In this document: in pieces, positions 9,604-18,795 of the stretch
How the letters are laid out: each line of letters starts with the position of its first letter
Position numbering within the stretch: position 1 is the first letter of the stretch
From: Mariprofundaceae bacterium
Lineage (GTDB): Bacteria > Pseudomonadota > Zetaproteobacteria > Mariprofundales > Mariprofundaceae
Length of the DNA: 64,000 nt
Assembly: GCA_030950925.1 (NCBI GenBank)
Contig: JAUZQO010000001.1
Location: 20,153 to 84,152, forward strand
Reading direction: 5' to 3'
Translations under genes and position numbers: made by a program
Notes under the pieces: generated by a model
Seen by the model: the letters and a program-made list of their open reading frames with translations, nothing else
Databases searched by the model: none
Told to the model about the DNA's origin: nothing

Positions 9604-10203
9604 TCATGCCATTTGTGCCGCACCTGACAAGTGTTCCACAGGTATCAGACTTGACCCAACCGCATGTTCGCGAAGCGTAGCAGCAAGCTTTACCTCCTGC
9701 ACTCTTGCATGATTTTCATGCGGCATCAGCATTTGTCTAAAATCAAGATTTACCGCTTCACGCACACGATTTTCAGGACTAGCTACAGGGCGAATTATCC
9801 TGTCAAACCGACTTCCCCAAAGACCATTATATCCTGTGGTAAGGCGCGATCTTGATAGGATGATAATACCGCCAATAAGACTACTAAATCTGCCGATGGC
9901 TCATTGATTTTTATGCCACCAACAACATACACATCATGCCCTGATAATGGCAAACCCAGATAGCAAACCACCACCCAACACACGGTTTAACTCATTAATA
10001 CCTGTGGATCGACGTTCCGTTTTATGCATGGCAATATCGGGAATCGCTGTTGTTGCCATAGACTTGGATGCTTTGCCCACCCGTATGGTACTTTCAATGA
10101 CTTGTTCAGTCATTGAATTCCATTCACGACAATCAGGGCATTGACCAGCCCATTTACGATGCTCAGCACCACAGATTTGACAAACAAACAGCGATTTCGC
10201 CAT
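9604..10203 (-). pseudogene. radA: Remnant of radA (DNA repair protein) with large internal deletion and frameshifts
   Basis: The first 89 codons are a good RadA N terminus: SLFVCQICGAEHRKWAGQCP zinc finger with four cysteines, then STGINELNRVLGGGLLSG just before where Walker A should be. The frame then stops. In the next frame the sequence jumps straight to the RadA C-terminal domain (LPLSGHDVYVVGGIKINEPS, DRALPQDIMVFGEVGLTG). After another frame break at position about 9795 it continues IRPVASPENRVREAV to a TGA at 9604. Walker A, the KNRFG motif and roughly 240 residues are missing. The junction near 9945 looks like one deletion of about 0.7 kb followed by small frameshifts. RadA normally helps branch migration in recombination; this copy cannot bind ATP. 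It sits between cvpA and the ASCH-like gene in the same direction. Confidence 0.85.
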
Positions 10204-10215
10204 AAAAAATAAAAA

Positions 10216-10545
10216 TTAAGCCTGACGTTGGAAGCTATGCACCCAAACCAAATCATCATCATTCCATGTCATGCCTTCATGCATTCTTAAAATCAAATCT
10301 TTGTACATCGCCAAGGATGGATAACCTTCCGCTTGCACATCTTCTTCAGTCATATCACCCAAGCGTTCACGCTTTAAGCCTGTCACCACAAAGGTCACGC
10401 CTTCTAAATCAAAGGTTTCATTCGGATAGGCATAGACACCATCACGGCGTTGCTGTGTTTTTTTGCCCGCCAATGTCGCCGCTACCAATTTCGGATGACT
10501 CACCAAACGAGAAATATCACATGTTTTTTCAGGAAATTCAGACAT
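10216..10545 (-). CDS. Small ASCH/PUA-like domain protein
   Basis: A 109-residue soluble protein. The pattern ATLAGKKTQQRRDGVYAYP, then a beta-rich middle (FVVTGLKRERLGDM), then TEEDVQAEGYPSLAMYKDLI and a closing WVHSF is like ASCH domains, a PUA-related fold thought to bind RNA or nucleotides. Identification rests on this pattern only. The start at the second possible codon is chosen because GGAG lies six bases upstream; the codon before it is TTG. It follows the SirB2-like gene by 28 bases and precedes the radA remnant by 12. Confidence 0.6.
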   Translation of the reverse strand: MSEFPEKTCDISRLVSHPKLVAATLAGKKTQQRRDGVYAYPNETFDLEGVTFVVTGLKRERLGDMTEEDVQAEGYPSLAMYKDLILRMHEGMTWNDDDLVWVHSFQRQA

Positions 10546-10573
10546 CAATCACTCCTGCTTTGCTTACATATCG

Positions 10574-10954
10574 TCAAACAAAGCTTATATTTTTTGTTAC
10601 AACCAGCCATACAATGACAAACAATAAACCCATCGCTGACACACCACCTATACGCCTCGTTGACAAAGAAAAACGCGCCGAAAAGCATACAAAGCCCATC
10701 CCAATATACAGCAAGACTAACAACAACTTCATCGCAAACCACGCATCATCCCAAGGGGTAATGAAGAAATGCACCGCCAAGCTAACACCTGACAGTAACA
10801 CGCCAACATCAATGACATCGGGCAAGCCACGTTTAAGCCAAGGATAAGGGATGACATGCCCTTGCCATACATACCACAAACGCCATAAAAACAATAAAAA
10901 AAGCATGCTCACACAGGCAATATGCAAGGGGAGAAGCCATGTTAAATCTTGCAT
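10574..10954 (-). CDS. SirB2-family integral membrane protein
   Basis: A 126-residue protein with four membrane segments. The order HIACVSMLFLLFLWRL, PWLKRGLPDVIDVGVLLSG, FFITPWDDAWFAMKLLLVLLYIGMGF fits the SirB2 family, a small membrane protein of unknown biochemical role often linked to low-oxygen or respiration genes. A longer frame begins at 10999 inside pheT, but the ATG one base after the pheT stop has GAGG upstream and gives the normal family start MQDLTWLLPLHI. Coupled to pheT. Confidence 0.7.
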   Translation of the reverse strand: MQDLTWLLPLHIACVSMLFLLFLWRLWYVWQGHVIPYPWLKRGLPDVIDVGVLLSGVSLAVHFFITPWDDAWFAMKLLLVLLYIGMGFVCFSARFSLSTRRIGGVSAMGLLFVIVWLVVTKNISFV

Positions 10955-10955
10955 G

Positions 10956-13313
10956 TTAACCTCGAAGAACCGCTCCAAAGCGGGCTTGCATCGTTTCAAT
11001 CACCGCTTGCATCACCTGATCCGAATCCTCTTGGGTTAATGTACGTTTGGGATGTTGCAAACTCATCCGAAGCCCAAGACTGACTTGATCCTCAGGAACA
11101 CCTTGCCCGTCATAGCGGTCAAAAATATACACACCCATCAACAATGAACCTGCAGGCTTACGTACCGCTTGCAACACATCATCGGCATGTGTCTTGTGAT
11201 CAAACAAGAACACCAAGTCACGTTCTACGGCTGGAAATTCAGCCAATGCAACAAACTTCGCTGTCTTTGCCTTGGGCAATATATCCAAGTTCAATGATGC
11301 CACAAACACCGCCTTATCCAAGTCAAAAGAAGCGGCCAAATCGCCATCGACTTTACCAACATGACCCAAAACAGTTTTACCCACCAGAACTTTTGCCGTT
11401 TGACCTGCTTGCAAACCCATCACGTCATCATCGGTGATAAAACGTGCGACCAAACCGCGTGCTGACAACCATGTTTCCACAGCACCCTTCATATCATAAA
11501 AATCCGCATCACGGGATGGCGCATACCAATGGGGTGTTAGCAACTCACCTGTCATCAACCACGCCAAGATATTATCTTCATGATAACACCGCTCACGTTT
11601 GCTATAAATACGTCCTTGTTCCACCAGTGAAACACCAGCCTGCTGACGATTCAAATTATACTTGGCTGTATTTAAAAGCCCTGGAAACAAACTCCGGCGC
11701 ATCACGCACATGGCATCTGAAATTGGGTTTTCTAAAACAATATCTTGTTCATCTTGGCTTGAAAAAAGGCGCTGCTCCTGCCTCGAAATAAATGCATAAC
11801 TGATGATTTGTACAAAACCTTGACGCACCGCATCTTGCACAGAAGTATCTTTTTGCATGGGCTGAATGGTGGGTAATTCAGGCAATTCCGCAGGAATTGC
11901 ATCAAAACCAATCACCCGTGCATATTCTTCTGACATATCTTCTGCCATGCTAACGTCGGGGCGATGTGTCGGCACGCTAACGTGAAGCTGACCTTCATTG
12001 CGCGCCAAATCAAAGCCCATACGCCGTAATACGTCATCCAAAGGAGCAGGAATAGCTACACCCAAACGGGATTCAAGACGCGCTATATCGCATGTAAACT
12101 CACGCGGTTTCAACCATACATCCACATCACCCAACACCTTAACCACACTTGCCGAACCACCAAAACATGCCAACAATAAAGTGGTAGCACGCTGCATGGC
12201 AACAGCCACCATGGCAGGATCTACCGCACGTTCAAAACGCATCGAAGCTTCGGACACCATCCCATATTGGCGACGAGTTGTGCTGATACTCGCAGGTCTA
12301 AAGTATGCAGATTCAAGTAAAATATTCGTGGTTTCTTCACTCACAGCCGTCGCTTCTGAACCCATAATGCCGGCCAAGGCTGCAACTTTTCCAGCATCTG
12401 CAATCACCAAATCACCCGCATGCAGTTTAAGTACACGTCCATCCAGTGCCGCAAAATCTTCGCCTTCTTTTGCTCCGCGCACACAGACATCACCCTTAAA
12501 CGTGTCCGCATCAAAGGCATGCATCGGTTGTCCCATATCCAACATGATATAATTCAAAACATCCACCACGCCATTCACCGAACGTTGACCTGCCGCCAAC
12601 AAGCGTTGCTTCATCCAAGATGGCGCTTCATCCACCTGCAAGCCTTCAATACGACGTGCCATATACAACGGACAATCATCTTCCGCTTCACAAGCAATCG
12701 AACCCACCGCCATATTGGCATCTTCATCGAGGCTTTTCAGTTCAGGCTCAAGCCATGACAAACCCGCATCGGCTGCCAAATCACGCGCCAAACCACGCGC
12801 ACTCATACAATCACCACGGTTAGGGGTAATCGAAAGGTCAAAAACAGCTTCTTCCAATTGTAAATATTCGCCCACTTCAGCACCCACGGGTGCATCAGGT
12901 GGCAAAATCAACAAACCTAAAGCTTCTTCTGCCAACCCCAGTTCTTCTTCTGAGCAACACATGCCAAAGCTTACTTCACCACGAATTTTTCCTTTTTTTA
13001 TTTTCAAGCCATGGGGTAACAACGTGCCAACCGTTGCCACGGGAATTTTATCGCCTTCACCCATATTATTGGCACCACAGACAATCGCCAAAGGTTCGGC
13101 TTCATTGATATCAATACTTAATAATTTCAATTTATCTGCATTAGGGTGGGGGATCATGGACAAAATTTGACCCACACGGACACCTTTGACCGCTTCACGT
13201 GGCAGATCCACCGATTCTACCTCATGCCCCAAACGCACCAAATCATCGGACAATTGTGTGGCACTCACCTTAAAATCTGCGTATTCCTGAATCCAAGAGT
13301 AGGAAAGTTTCAT
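10956..13313 (-). CDS. pheT: Phenylalanyl-tRNA synthetase beta subunit
   Basis: The large subunit of the alpha2-beta2 enzyme that charges tRNA-Phe. The 785 residues show the N-terminal tRNA-binding (EMAP-like) domain with GVRVGQILSMIPHPNADKLKL, the B3/B4 editing region (SITPNRGDCMSARGLARDLAA), the B5 region, the core and the C-terminal anticodon-binding ferredoxin-like domain (FPAVERDLVFLFD... ending MQARFGAVLRG). Full length for the family. Its start overlaps the pheS stop by four bases (ATGA), so the subunits are coupled for equal synthesis. Confidence 0.97.
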   Translation of the reverse strand: MKLSYSWIQEYADFKVSATQLSDDLVRLGHEVESVDLPREAVKGVRVGQILSMIPHPNADKLKLLSIDINEAEPLAIVCGANNMGEGDKIPVATVGTLLPHGLKIKKGKIRGEVSFGMCCSEEELGLAEEALGLLILPPDAPVGAEVGEYLQLEEAVFDLSITPNRGDCMSARGLARDLAADAGLSWLEPELKSLDEDANMAVGSIACEAEDDCPLYMARRIEGLQVDEAPSWMKQRLLAAGQRSVNGVVDVLNYIMLDMGQPMHAFDADTFKGDVCVRGAKEGEDFAALDGRVLKLHAGDLVIADAGKVAALAGIMGSEATAVSEETTNILLESAYFRPASISTTRRQYGMVSEASMRFERAVDPAMVAVAMQRATTLLLACFGGSASVVKVLGDVDVWLKPREFTCDIARLESRLGVAIPAPLDDVLRRMGFDLARNEGQLHVSVPTHRPDVSMAEDMSEEYARVIGFDAIPAELPELPTIQPMQKDTSVQDAVRQGFVQIISYAFISRQEQRLFSSQDEQDIVLENPISDAMCVMRRSLFPGLLNTAKYNLNRQQAGVSLVEQGRIYSKRERCYHEDNILAWLMTGELLTPHWYAPSRDADFYDMKGAVETWLSARGLVARFITDDDVMGLQAGQTAKVLVGKTVLGHVGKVDGDLAASFDLDKAVFVASLNLDILPKAKTAKFVALAEFPAVERDLVFLFDHKTHADDVLQAVRKPAGSLLMGVYIFDRYDGQGVPEDQVSLGLRMSLQHPKRTLTQEDSDQVMQAVIETMQARFGAVLRG

Positions 13314-14377
13314 GCACCCATCCTCCGCAAAAAGCGAACATCATTTTCAAAAAAGAGTCGTAAATCTGGAATACTGTGTTTCAGCATCACCAAACGTTCC
13401 ACACCCAAACCAAAGGCAAAACCTGAATACACCGTGGAATCAATACCCACAGATTTCAAAACATTGGGATGAACCATGCCACTTCCCAGCACTTCCAACC
13501 AACCGCTTCCTTTACAGATTCGGCAACCTTTACCTACACAAAACACACAAGCCACATCAACTTCTGCCGAAGGCTCTGTAAAGGGGAAATAGTGTGGACG
13601 CAAACGCAGCGATACATCTTTTTCAAAATAAGCGGATAAGAAATGCTGCAATACACCTTTCAAGTGAGCCAACGAAATATCTTCGCCCACCTTAAACACT
13701 TCGACCTGATGAAACATCGGTGAGTGGGTGACATCATAATCACAACGATACACACGCCCTGGTGCGACCACAGCCAAAGGCAAGGCATGTTCTTCTTCCA
13801 ATAAACGTTTCATGGTGCGAATTTGCACGGGCGATGTATGCGTCCGCAACAACATCGCAGCGTCATCGGTGTCTTTCACAAAAAAAGTATCATGCATGGC
13901 GCGGGCGGGGTGTTCGGGTGGAATATTTAACGCATCGAAGTTATGGAATTCATCTTCAACTTCAGGGCCTTGGGCAATTTCAAAGCCCATTTGTGAAAAA
14001 ATAGCCGTGATTTCATCCAAACCCTGTTGCACAGGATGCAAAGAACCACGTGCAGATTGACGACCTGATAAGCTAACATCCAAACGTTCGGATTCAATAC
14101 GTCGTTGCCTTTCTAAGACTGACAACTTGCCCTCACAAGCACGCAAAGCTTCCGCCAATGCTGTTTTCACCGCATTCACTTCTTTACCAATCACAGGACG
14201 TTCCGCAGCCGGCAATTTGCCCACACCCTTCAACACATCCGTTAAAGCACCTTTTTTACCTAAATATGCCACACGCAAAACTTGCAACGCATTCAAATTT
14301 TCAGCTTTAGAAAACTCAGCCAATGCTTTCTCTTGCAGTGTGTGTAATTCCACCTTTAGCGCACCCAACTTACTCAT
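13310..14377 (-). CDS. pheS: Phenylalanyl-tRNA synthetase alpha subunit
   Basis: The catalytic subunit of PheRS, a class II synthetase. The N-terminal coiled-coil arm (first 90 residues) is followed by motif 2 (residues near 215, VYRCDYDVTHSPMFHQVE), GSGWLEVLGSGMVHP and motif 3 (FAFGLGVERLVMLKH). An extra CVFCVGKGCRICKGSGW segment holds four cysteines in a CxxC..CxxC arrangement, as in many bacterial PheS proteins. The start has AGAGG seven bases upstream. A terminator after rplT and a short repeat separate pheST from the rplT operon, so pheS probably has its own promoter in 14378-14520, although no clear -35/-10 was recognised. Confidence 0.97.
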   Translation of the reverse strand: MSKLGALKVELHTLQEKALAEFSKAENLNALQVLRVAYLGKKGALTDVLKGVGKLPAAERPVIGKEVNAVKTALAEALRACEGKLSVLERQRRIESERLDVSLSGRQSARGSLHPVQQGLDEITAIFSQMGFEIAQGPEVEDEFHNFDALNIPPEHPARAMHDTFFVKDTDDAAMLLRTHTSPVQIRTMKRLLEEEHALPLAVVAPGRVYRCDYDVTHSPMFHQVEVFKVGEDISLAHLKGVLQHFLSAYFEKDVSLRLRPHYFPFTEPSAEVDVACVFCVGKGCRICKGSGWLEVLGSGMVHPNVLKSVGIDSTVYSGFAFGLGVERLVMLKHSIPDLRLFFENDVRFLRRMGA

Positions 14378-14389
14378 GATTAACCTCTA

Positions 14390-14456
14390 TAAACCACAAA
14401 GACACACAAGAAAAATCACCATCACACTCTCCGCGCCTCCGCGCCTCCGCGGTAAA
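14390..14456. repeat. Short intergenic repeat-like element with ACCAC...GCGGT ends
   Basis: Between rplT and pheS: AAACCACAAAGACACACAAG at one end and a G+C-rich CCGCGCCT duplicated in tandem, ending CCGCGGTAAAT, at the other. The two ends are imperfect inverted copies (AACCAC against GCGGTA). This wording resembles dispersed intergenic repeats seen in many bacterial genomes, and its G+C-rich half stands out from the AT-rich neighbourhood. It touches the leader of pheS. Other copies in the genome cannot be checked here; none was seen in the window. Confidence 0.45.
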
Positions 14457-14519
14457 TGCTTGTTTTCCCACAATTCACTCACTTCAAATCTATTCAATGA
14501 TTACTTTCTTCAAAACAAA

Positions 14520-14550
14520 CAAAAATGGCAGAGCCATTACAGCTCTGCCA
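14520..14550 (-). terminator. Rho-independent terminator after rplT
   Basis: TGGCAGAGC / GCTCTGCCA makes a perfect nine-base-pair stem with a seven-base loop. On the minus strand it is followed by TTTTTG, closing the thrS-infC-rpmI-rplT message 36 bases after rplT. Confidence 0.85.
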
Positions 14551-14586
14551 CCTTTTCCATCAATACCAAGTCAACTCGGATATTCC

Positions 14587-14943
14587 TTACTGAATGTTTG
14601 CTTTCGCTGTTTCAGCCAATTTTGCAAATGCATCCGCATCACGAACAGCAATGTCAGCCAATACTTTACGATCCAATTCAATACCCGCTTGCATCAAGCC
14701 ATGCATGAATTTTGAATAGCTCAAGTCATTCAAACGTGCCGCAGCATTGATACGTACAATCCACAAAGCACGGAAAGTGCGTTTTTTATTTTTGCGGTCA
14801 CGGTATGCATATTGACCTGCTTTATCAACCGCTTGCGTTGCAACACGGAAACAGTTTTTACGACGGCCGTAATAACCTTTGGCCGCTTTGATAACTTTCT
14901 TGTGGCGCGCATGCGCCTGAACACCTGATTTTACGCGAGGCAT
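14587..14943 (-). CDS. rplT: 50S ribosomal protein L20
   Basis: L20 binds 23S rRNA early in 50S assembly and represses its own operon in enterobacteria. The 118-residue protein starts [29 protein letters not shown] and contains [21 protein letters not shown], both unmistakable. Normal length and strongly basic N-terminal half. It is the last gene of the infC-rpmI-rplT unit, 28 bases after rpmI, and is followed by a strong terminator. Confidence 0.98.
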   Translation of the reverse strand: MPRVKSGVQAHARHKKVIKAAKGYYGRRKNCFRVATQAVDKAGQYAYRDRKNKKRTFRALWIVRINAAARLNDLSYSKFMHGLMQAGIELDRKVLADIAVRDADAFAKLAETAKANIQ

Positions 14944-14971
14944 TTTTCTCTCCTAAACCAATAAATACGAA

Positions 14972-15169
14972 TTAGCGACCTGGAATCAAACGTTCCAAAG
15001 CTTTTTTATCTGATGTGGCAACAAGCGTTGTTCCACGAAATCCACGAATACGCTTCGGCGATTTTTTGGTCAGAATATGTTGAGCATTTGCTTTGTTACG
15101 TTTCCATTTGCCACTACCCGTCTTTGAGAAACGTTTTGCAGCACCACTGTTTGACTTCATCTTAGGCAT
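14972..15169 (-). CDS. rpmI: 50S ribosomal protein L35
   Basis: A 65-residue, very basic ribosomal protein of the large subunit. [24 protein letters not shown] and the region [18 protein letters not shown] are the family marks; length is exactly typical. Located 13 bases after infC and before rplT, the order found in most bacteria, so it shares their regulation. Confidence 0.98.
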   Translation of the reverse strand: MPKMKSNSGAAKRFSKTGSGKWKRNKANAQHILTKKSPKRIRGFRGTTLVATSDKKALERLIPGR

Positions 15170-15182
15170 AAATCACCAACCT

Positions 15183-15698
15183 CTATTTCTTCAAGGGACT
15201 GATGATCATAATCATCTGTCGACCTTCCATATTGGGCATTTTATCAGGCTTACCCAAATCTTTGACTTCTTCAGCAATATGTTCCAATTGCTCTCTACCA
15301 CGCCCCACATAGGCCATTTCACGCCCACGAAAACGAAGCGAAACTTTCACTTTATTACCAGCTTCAAGAAACTTTCGCACATTTCGAAGTTTAATATCCA
15401 AATCATTCTGCTCTGTACTGGCACGAACCTTCACCTCTTTAACCTGAATCACATGTTGTTTCTTCTTGGCTTCATTGGCTTTTTTACTTTGATCGTACTT
15501 GTACTTCCCATAATCCATCACCTTACATACAGGTGGTCTGGCATTGGGTGACATCATAATGAGGTCTAGCCCAACGGATTCTGCTCTGGCAATGGCATCC
15601 AAACGCTTCAAAACACCGATTTGCTCACCATCATGACCAATGACACGCATTTCTGCTGCCTCAATATCATAATTAACTGCTAGCTCTTTCTTAGCGAT
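15183..15698 (-). CDS. infC: Translation initiation factor IF-3 with predicted ATC start codon
   Basis: IF-3 keeps 30S subunits free and checks the start codon-anticodon match. From the first ATG (15650) the protein would begin [14 protein letters not shown] and lack the conserved N-terminal residues. Extending upstream gives a coding-looking 16 codons reading (M)[15 protein letters not shown], the expected N terminus, beginning at ATC, with AGGGGG five bases before it and no ATG/GTG/TTG available. infC in many bacteria uses ATT/ATC/ATA so that IF-3 represses its own translation; the same autoregulation is inferred here. The C domain ([17 protein letters not shown]) is intact. 171 residues, 18 bases after thrS. 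Confidence 0.93.
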   Translation of the reverse strand: MAKKELAVNYDIEAAEMRVIGHDGEQIGVLKRLDAIARAESVGLDLIMMSPNARPPVCKVMDYGKYKYDQSKKANEAKKKQHVIQVKEVKVRASTEQNDLDIKLRNVRKFLEAGNKVKVSLRFRGREMAYVGRGREQLEHIAEEVKDLGKPDKMPNMEGRQMIMIISPLKK

Positions 15699-15716
15699 GA
15701 AAGCCCCCTACTGGTC

Positions 15717-17621
15717 TTACTTGTATTCTTTTTGCATGATTTTCATTGCTTCAATCCATGCATCCACTGTCTTGACACCCAAATTCTCACCACTGCGTGT
15801 GCGTACTGAGATTGTTTGCTCATCTCGTTCGCGATCACCAGCAACCAAAATATAAGGCACGCGATCCAAGGTGTGGGCGCGCACTTTATAGCCGACTTTC
15901 TCATTGCGCAAGTCCGATTCTACACGAAGCCCTGCATCACACATTTTTTGCGTCACTTCTTGCACATATTCCGATTGAGAATCTGAAATATTACACACCA
16001 CAGCCTGCACAGGTGCCAGCCAAACAGGAAACTTTCCTTCGAACTCTTCAATCAAAATACCAATAAATCGTTCCAATGAACCCAGTACTGCACGATGCAG
16101 CATCACGGGTGTCTTCTTACTGTTATCCTTCGCGACATATTCCGCACCCAAACGGCCTGGCATGGAGAAATCCACTTGAATCGTACCGCACTGCCACACA
16201 CGTCCCAAACAATCCTTCAAAGAAAACTCGATCTTAGGGCCATAAAAGGCTCCTTCACCTGGATTTAACCCATAATCCAAGTTTTTGGACTTCAAAGCCT
16301 CATGCAAAGATGATTCAGCCTTATCCCATTGTTCATCCGTTCCCACCCGTTGCGCAGGGCGATCGGATAAAAAGATAATCACATCTTCAAAACCAAATTT
16401 TTTATAGGTTGAAAAAACCAAGTCAATAAAATCACTGACTTCATCTTGAATTTGGCTCTCTTCACAAAAAATATGCGCATCATCTTGCACAAAATTTCGC
16501 AATCGCATCAAACCATGCAAGGTGCCTGATGGTTCATTACGATGACATGAACCAAATTCAGCCAAGCGTAACGGTAAATCACGATAGGAATGTAAGGCTT
16601 GGTTGTACACCTGCACATGACATGGGCAATTCATCGGTTTGATCGCATAATCACGATTATCTGTATGGGTGGTAAACATATCATCTCGGAACTTTTCCCA
16701 ATGACCCGATTGCTCCCATAACTTACGATCCACCACCATGGGGGTTTTGATTTCCTTGTATCCATTCACTTGCATAATCGAACGAATTTCATTTTCAACG
16801 ACTTGCCAAACTGCCCAGCCCTTCGGGTGCCAAAAAATCATGCCAGGCGCTTCATCTTGCAAATGAAATAAATCCAATGTTTTAGCAAGCTTACGATGAT
16901 CCCGTTTTTCAGCCTCTTCCAAACGAAATAGGTACGCTTTCAAATCATCTTTAGAAGCCCATGCCGTTCCATAAATACGATGTAATTGCTCATTTTTCGC
17001 ATCACCTTCCCAATATGCGCCCGATACCTTCATCAACTTAAAGTGCTTGAGTTTCGAGGTGTTGGGAACATGCGGGCCACGACATAAATCCGACCATTCA
17101 CCTTGCCTATAAAGGCTGACTGTTTCCCCTTCAGGAATTCGTCCAATCAATAAAGCCTTATACTTTTCACCTAGATCTTCGAAATGGGCAATCGCATCAT
17201 CACGCGCCCATTCCTCACGTGTGATAGGCAACTTACGACGCGCAATTTCTTTCATTTTCTTTTCAATGACTTTTAAATCTTCGGGTGTAAATGCACGTTC
17301 AAAAGCGAAATCATAATAAAAACCAGCATCAATCACGGGGCCAATGGTGACTTGTGCCGTTGGAAAGACTTCTTGCACTGCCATCGCCATCAAATGCGAT
17401 GTAGAATGCCGAATGACTTCCAAACCTTCGGGTGATTTTTCAGTGATTAAAGCAACACTATCACCATCAGACAAGACAGCTGATAGGTCACACATACGAT
17501 GATTGACCGTCGCTGCAATCACAGCACGCGCCAAACCTTCACCAATATCTTTGGCTAAATCAAATGCACTTGCACCATCTGGCAAGCTACGAGAAGAACC
17601 ATCGGGTAATTGAATATTCAT
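15717..17621 (-). CDS. thrS: Threonyl-tRNA synthetase
   Basis: Class II synthetase for threonine with editing. Domains in order: TGS ([16 protein letters not shown]), the N2 editing domain with [12 protein letters not shown] and [12 protein letters not shown] zinc-like site, catalytic core with [10 protein letters not shown] (zinc cysteine), motif 2 around [21 protein letters not shown], motif 3 [14 protein letters not shown], and the anticodon-binding domain ([20 protein letters not shown]). I chose the ATG that begins the TGS domain, with GAGG nine bases upstream; a longer frame starts at 17675 but adds an unrelated tail. 634 residues. The thrS-infC-rpmI-rplT order is the classic bacterial one. 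Confidence 0.97.
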   Translation of the reverse strand: MNIQLPDGSSRSLPDGASAFDLAKDIGEGLARAVIAATVNHRMCDLSAVLSDGDSVALITEKSPEGLEVIRHSTSHLMAMAVQEVFPTAQVTIGPVIDAGFYYDFAFERAFTPEDLKVIEKKMKEIARRKLPITREEWARDDAIAHFEDLGEKYKALLIGRIPEGETVSLYRQGEWSDLCRGPHVPNTSKLKHFKLMKVSGAYWEGDAKNEQLHRIYGTAWASKDDLKAYLFRLEEAEKRDHRKLAKTLDLFHLQDEAPGMIFWHPKGWAVWQVVENEIRSIMQVNGYKEIKTPMVVDRKLWEQSGHWEKFRDDMFTTHTDNRDYAIKPMNCPCHVQVYNQALHSYRDLPLRLAEFGSCHRNEPSGTLHGLMRLRNFVQDDAHIFCEESQIQDEVSDFIDLVFSTYKKFGFEDVIIFLSDRPAQRVGTDEQWDKAESSLHEALKSKNLDYGLNPGEGAFYGPKIEFSLKDCLGRVWQCGTIQVDFSMPGRLGAEYVAKDNSKKTPVMLHRAVLGSLERFIGILIEEFEGKFPVWLAPVQAVVCNISDSQSEYVQEVTQKMCDAGLRVESDLRNEKVGYKVRAHTLDRVPYILVAGDRERDEQTISVRTRSGENLGVKTVDAWIEAMKIMQKEYK

Positions 17622-17700
17622 GAGAATCATCCTCTGCCTCTTCAAACCCCACGCAATGCAGGGCGGGCAAGCCAAGAATGAGGCTATATTAATAAGAAAA

Positions 17701-17775
17701 TGGTAGGCTCGGGCGGTTTCGAACCGCCGACCCCCACCATGTCAAGGTGGTGCTCTACCCCTGAGCTACGAGCCT
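17701..17775 (-). tRNA. tRNA-Val (anticodon GAC)
   Basis: A complete cloverleaf of 75 bases with the CCA tail encoded. Acceptor AGGCTCG pairs with CGAGCCT, D arm GCTCAGGGGTAGAGC, anticodon stem CCACC/GGTGG with loop TTGACAT giving anticodon GAC, and T arm GGCGG-TTCGAAA-CCGCC. The GAC anticodon reads the valine codons GUC and GUU. It stands alone upstream of thrS on the same strand. Confidence 0.96.
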
Positions 17776-17884
17776 ATACCGAACAAGAAAGCTATAAAAA
17801 TGACTTTCAACGAAGGGCGCACACTAACGGCATGTTAATCCATGGCAAGACTATTTCAACAACACAGTACAAACATATAAGAAC

Positions 17885-17913
17885 AAAAAAGGCCGCTCAA
17901 AGAGCGACCTTTT
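17885..17913 (-). terminator. Terminator at the end of the cbb3 oxidase operon
   Basis: AAAAGGcCGCTC-AAA-GAGCGaCCTTTT folds into a long stem with one C-A mismatch; on the minus strand it is followed by six T. It lies 20 bases after the last small gene of the oxidase cluster and insulates it from tRNA-Val. The stretch 17776-17884 holds nothing else recognisable apart from the presumed tRNA promoter. Confidence 0.75.
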
Positions 17914-17933
17914 CATACTTACACCATCAAATT

Positions 17934-18071
17934 TTACTTATGTTCGCTATCACGCGGGTCTGGTGTTCCTTTTTTATGGTTATCTACAAAAAAACTGTAA
18001 AGAACAGGTATCAAAAGAGCAAGCGAAATAAGCAACAAGCCAGCAAATTGAACATTATCCATATCAATCAT
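17934..18071 (-). CDS. Small single-span membrane protein, CcoQ-like
   Basis: A 45-residue protein (MIDMDNVQFAGLLLISLALL...) with one membrane helix (about residues 9-28) and a short charged tail DNHKKGTPDPRDSEHK. AAGGAG eight bases before the ATG supports translation. Size, single helix and place at the end of the ccoO/ccoN cluster resemble CcoQ (FixQ), the small subunit that stabilises cbb3 oxidases; sequence identity to CcoQ cannot be judged by eye. The same polar tail in CcoQ proteins is cytoplasmic. Confidence 0.7.
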   Translation of the reverse strand: MIDMDNVQFAGLLLISLALLIPVLYSFFVDNHKKGTPDPRDSEHK

Positions 18072-18091
18072 ATTAAGTATCTCCTTTTAAT

Positions 18092-18784
18092 TTAGTGCGC
18101 AATACTGTGATCTGGCTTCCAACTAATCGGAGGCAAGCGTTTCACAGTGATAATGACAGCAATGCAAAAACCAAAGAAATAGTACACCGATGTCATATAA
18201 CCTTTATCCCACCAAGGTTGCACACGTGAACGCACTTTTTTTCCATTAGCATCCGTTCTCCAGTTCCCTTCAAAGTTCGCCAGTGCCACATCAGCACCAA
18301 TGATGGAATACTCGTGTAAATCCGCATGTTGATTTTGCAATTCAACAATTTTTGGCTCCATGATACGCAAGTCATTCATCGAAATAGGATGTTGAATACG
18401 TTGAAACTCATAAGGAGAATCAGAATCAGCCAAGGCACCCACAATCATCTTCATCGCTTTTTCATCACGTGCCGATGTCGTCAATCTTTTATCATCCATG
18501 ACCTGTTGCACAGGTGCTGAGTGCATCAAGGTGATATAATCCGCATAAATCGCAGCATTCGGTCGCTGACCAAACAAGGGAAACGTCCAAGCAATCGCTG
18601 TAACAAACGTTAAAATCAATAGTCCCACCACTGGGCGCGGCAAAGGATTGTTGTTTTCAGCAATTCCCCCCAAGCTTTCATGCTCCCAAATATACTGTGC
18701 TTCTTGGATTTTCCGATCATCTGAAAGGGTTTTAAGTGGATGATTCAGCTTCAATCCATCCAATAATGGTAAAAATTTAGACAT
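18092..18784 (-). CDS. Unrecognised two-helix membrane protein of the cbb3 cluster
   Basis: A 230-residue protein with a membrane helix near 53-70 and another near 196-214, and about 120 residues between them that would face the periplasm. I see no CxxCH, CxxC or other redox motif; the loop contains several histidines and methionines but no recognisable copper site. It lies 11 bases after ccoO and 20 before the CcoQ-like gene, so it is part of the oxidase transcript. It might be an accessory or assembly subunit in place of the missing CcoP. No family recognised. Confidence 0.7.
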   Translation of the reverse strand: MSKFLPLLDGLKLNHPLKTLSDDRKIQEAQYIWEHESLGGIAENNNPLPRPVVGLLILTFVTAIAWTFPLFGQRPNAAIYADYITLMHSAPVQQVMDDKRLTTSARDEKAMKMIVGALADSDSPYEFQRIQHPISMNDLRIMEPKIVELQNQHADLHEYSIIGADVALANFEGNWRTDANGKKVRSRVQPWWDKGYMTSVYYFFGFCIAVIITVKRLPPISWKPDHSIAH

Positions 18785-18795
18785 TTCAATCCTCC

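Noticed and set aside
11998..13170. Plus-strand frames of 150-184 codons inside pheT
   Set aside because: Antisense to pheT, which is complete with all its domains.
14430..14452. Tandem CCGCGCCT as a possible CRISPR repeat
   Set aside because: Only two adjacent copies with no spacers; treated as part of a short intergenic repeat.
17630..17700. T-box or threonine attenuator before thrS
   Set aside because: The leader is short and has no threonine-rich leader peptide, T-box sequence or terminator/antiterminator pair.
17700..18095. 131-codon plus-strand frame beginning at tRNA-Val
   Set aside because: It runs antisense through the tRNA, a terminator and a small oxidase-cluster gene; low-complexity translation.
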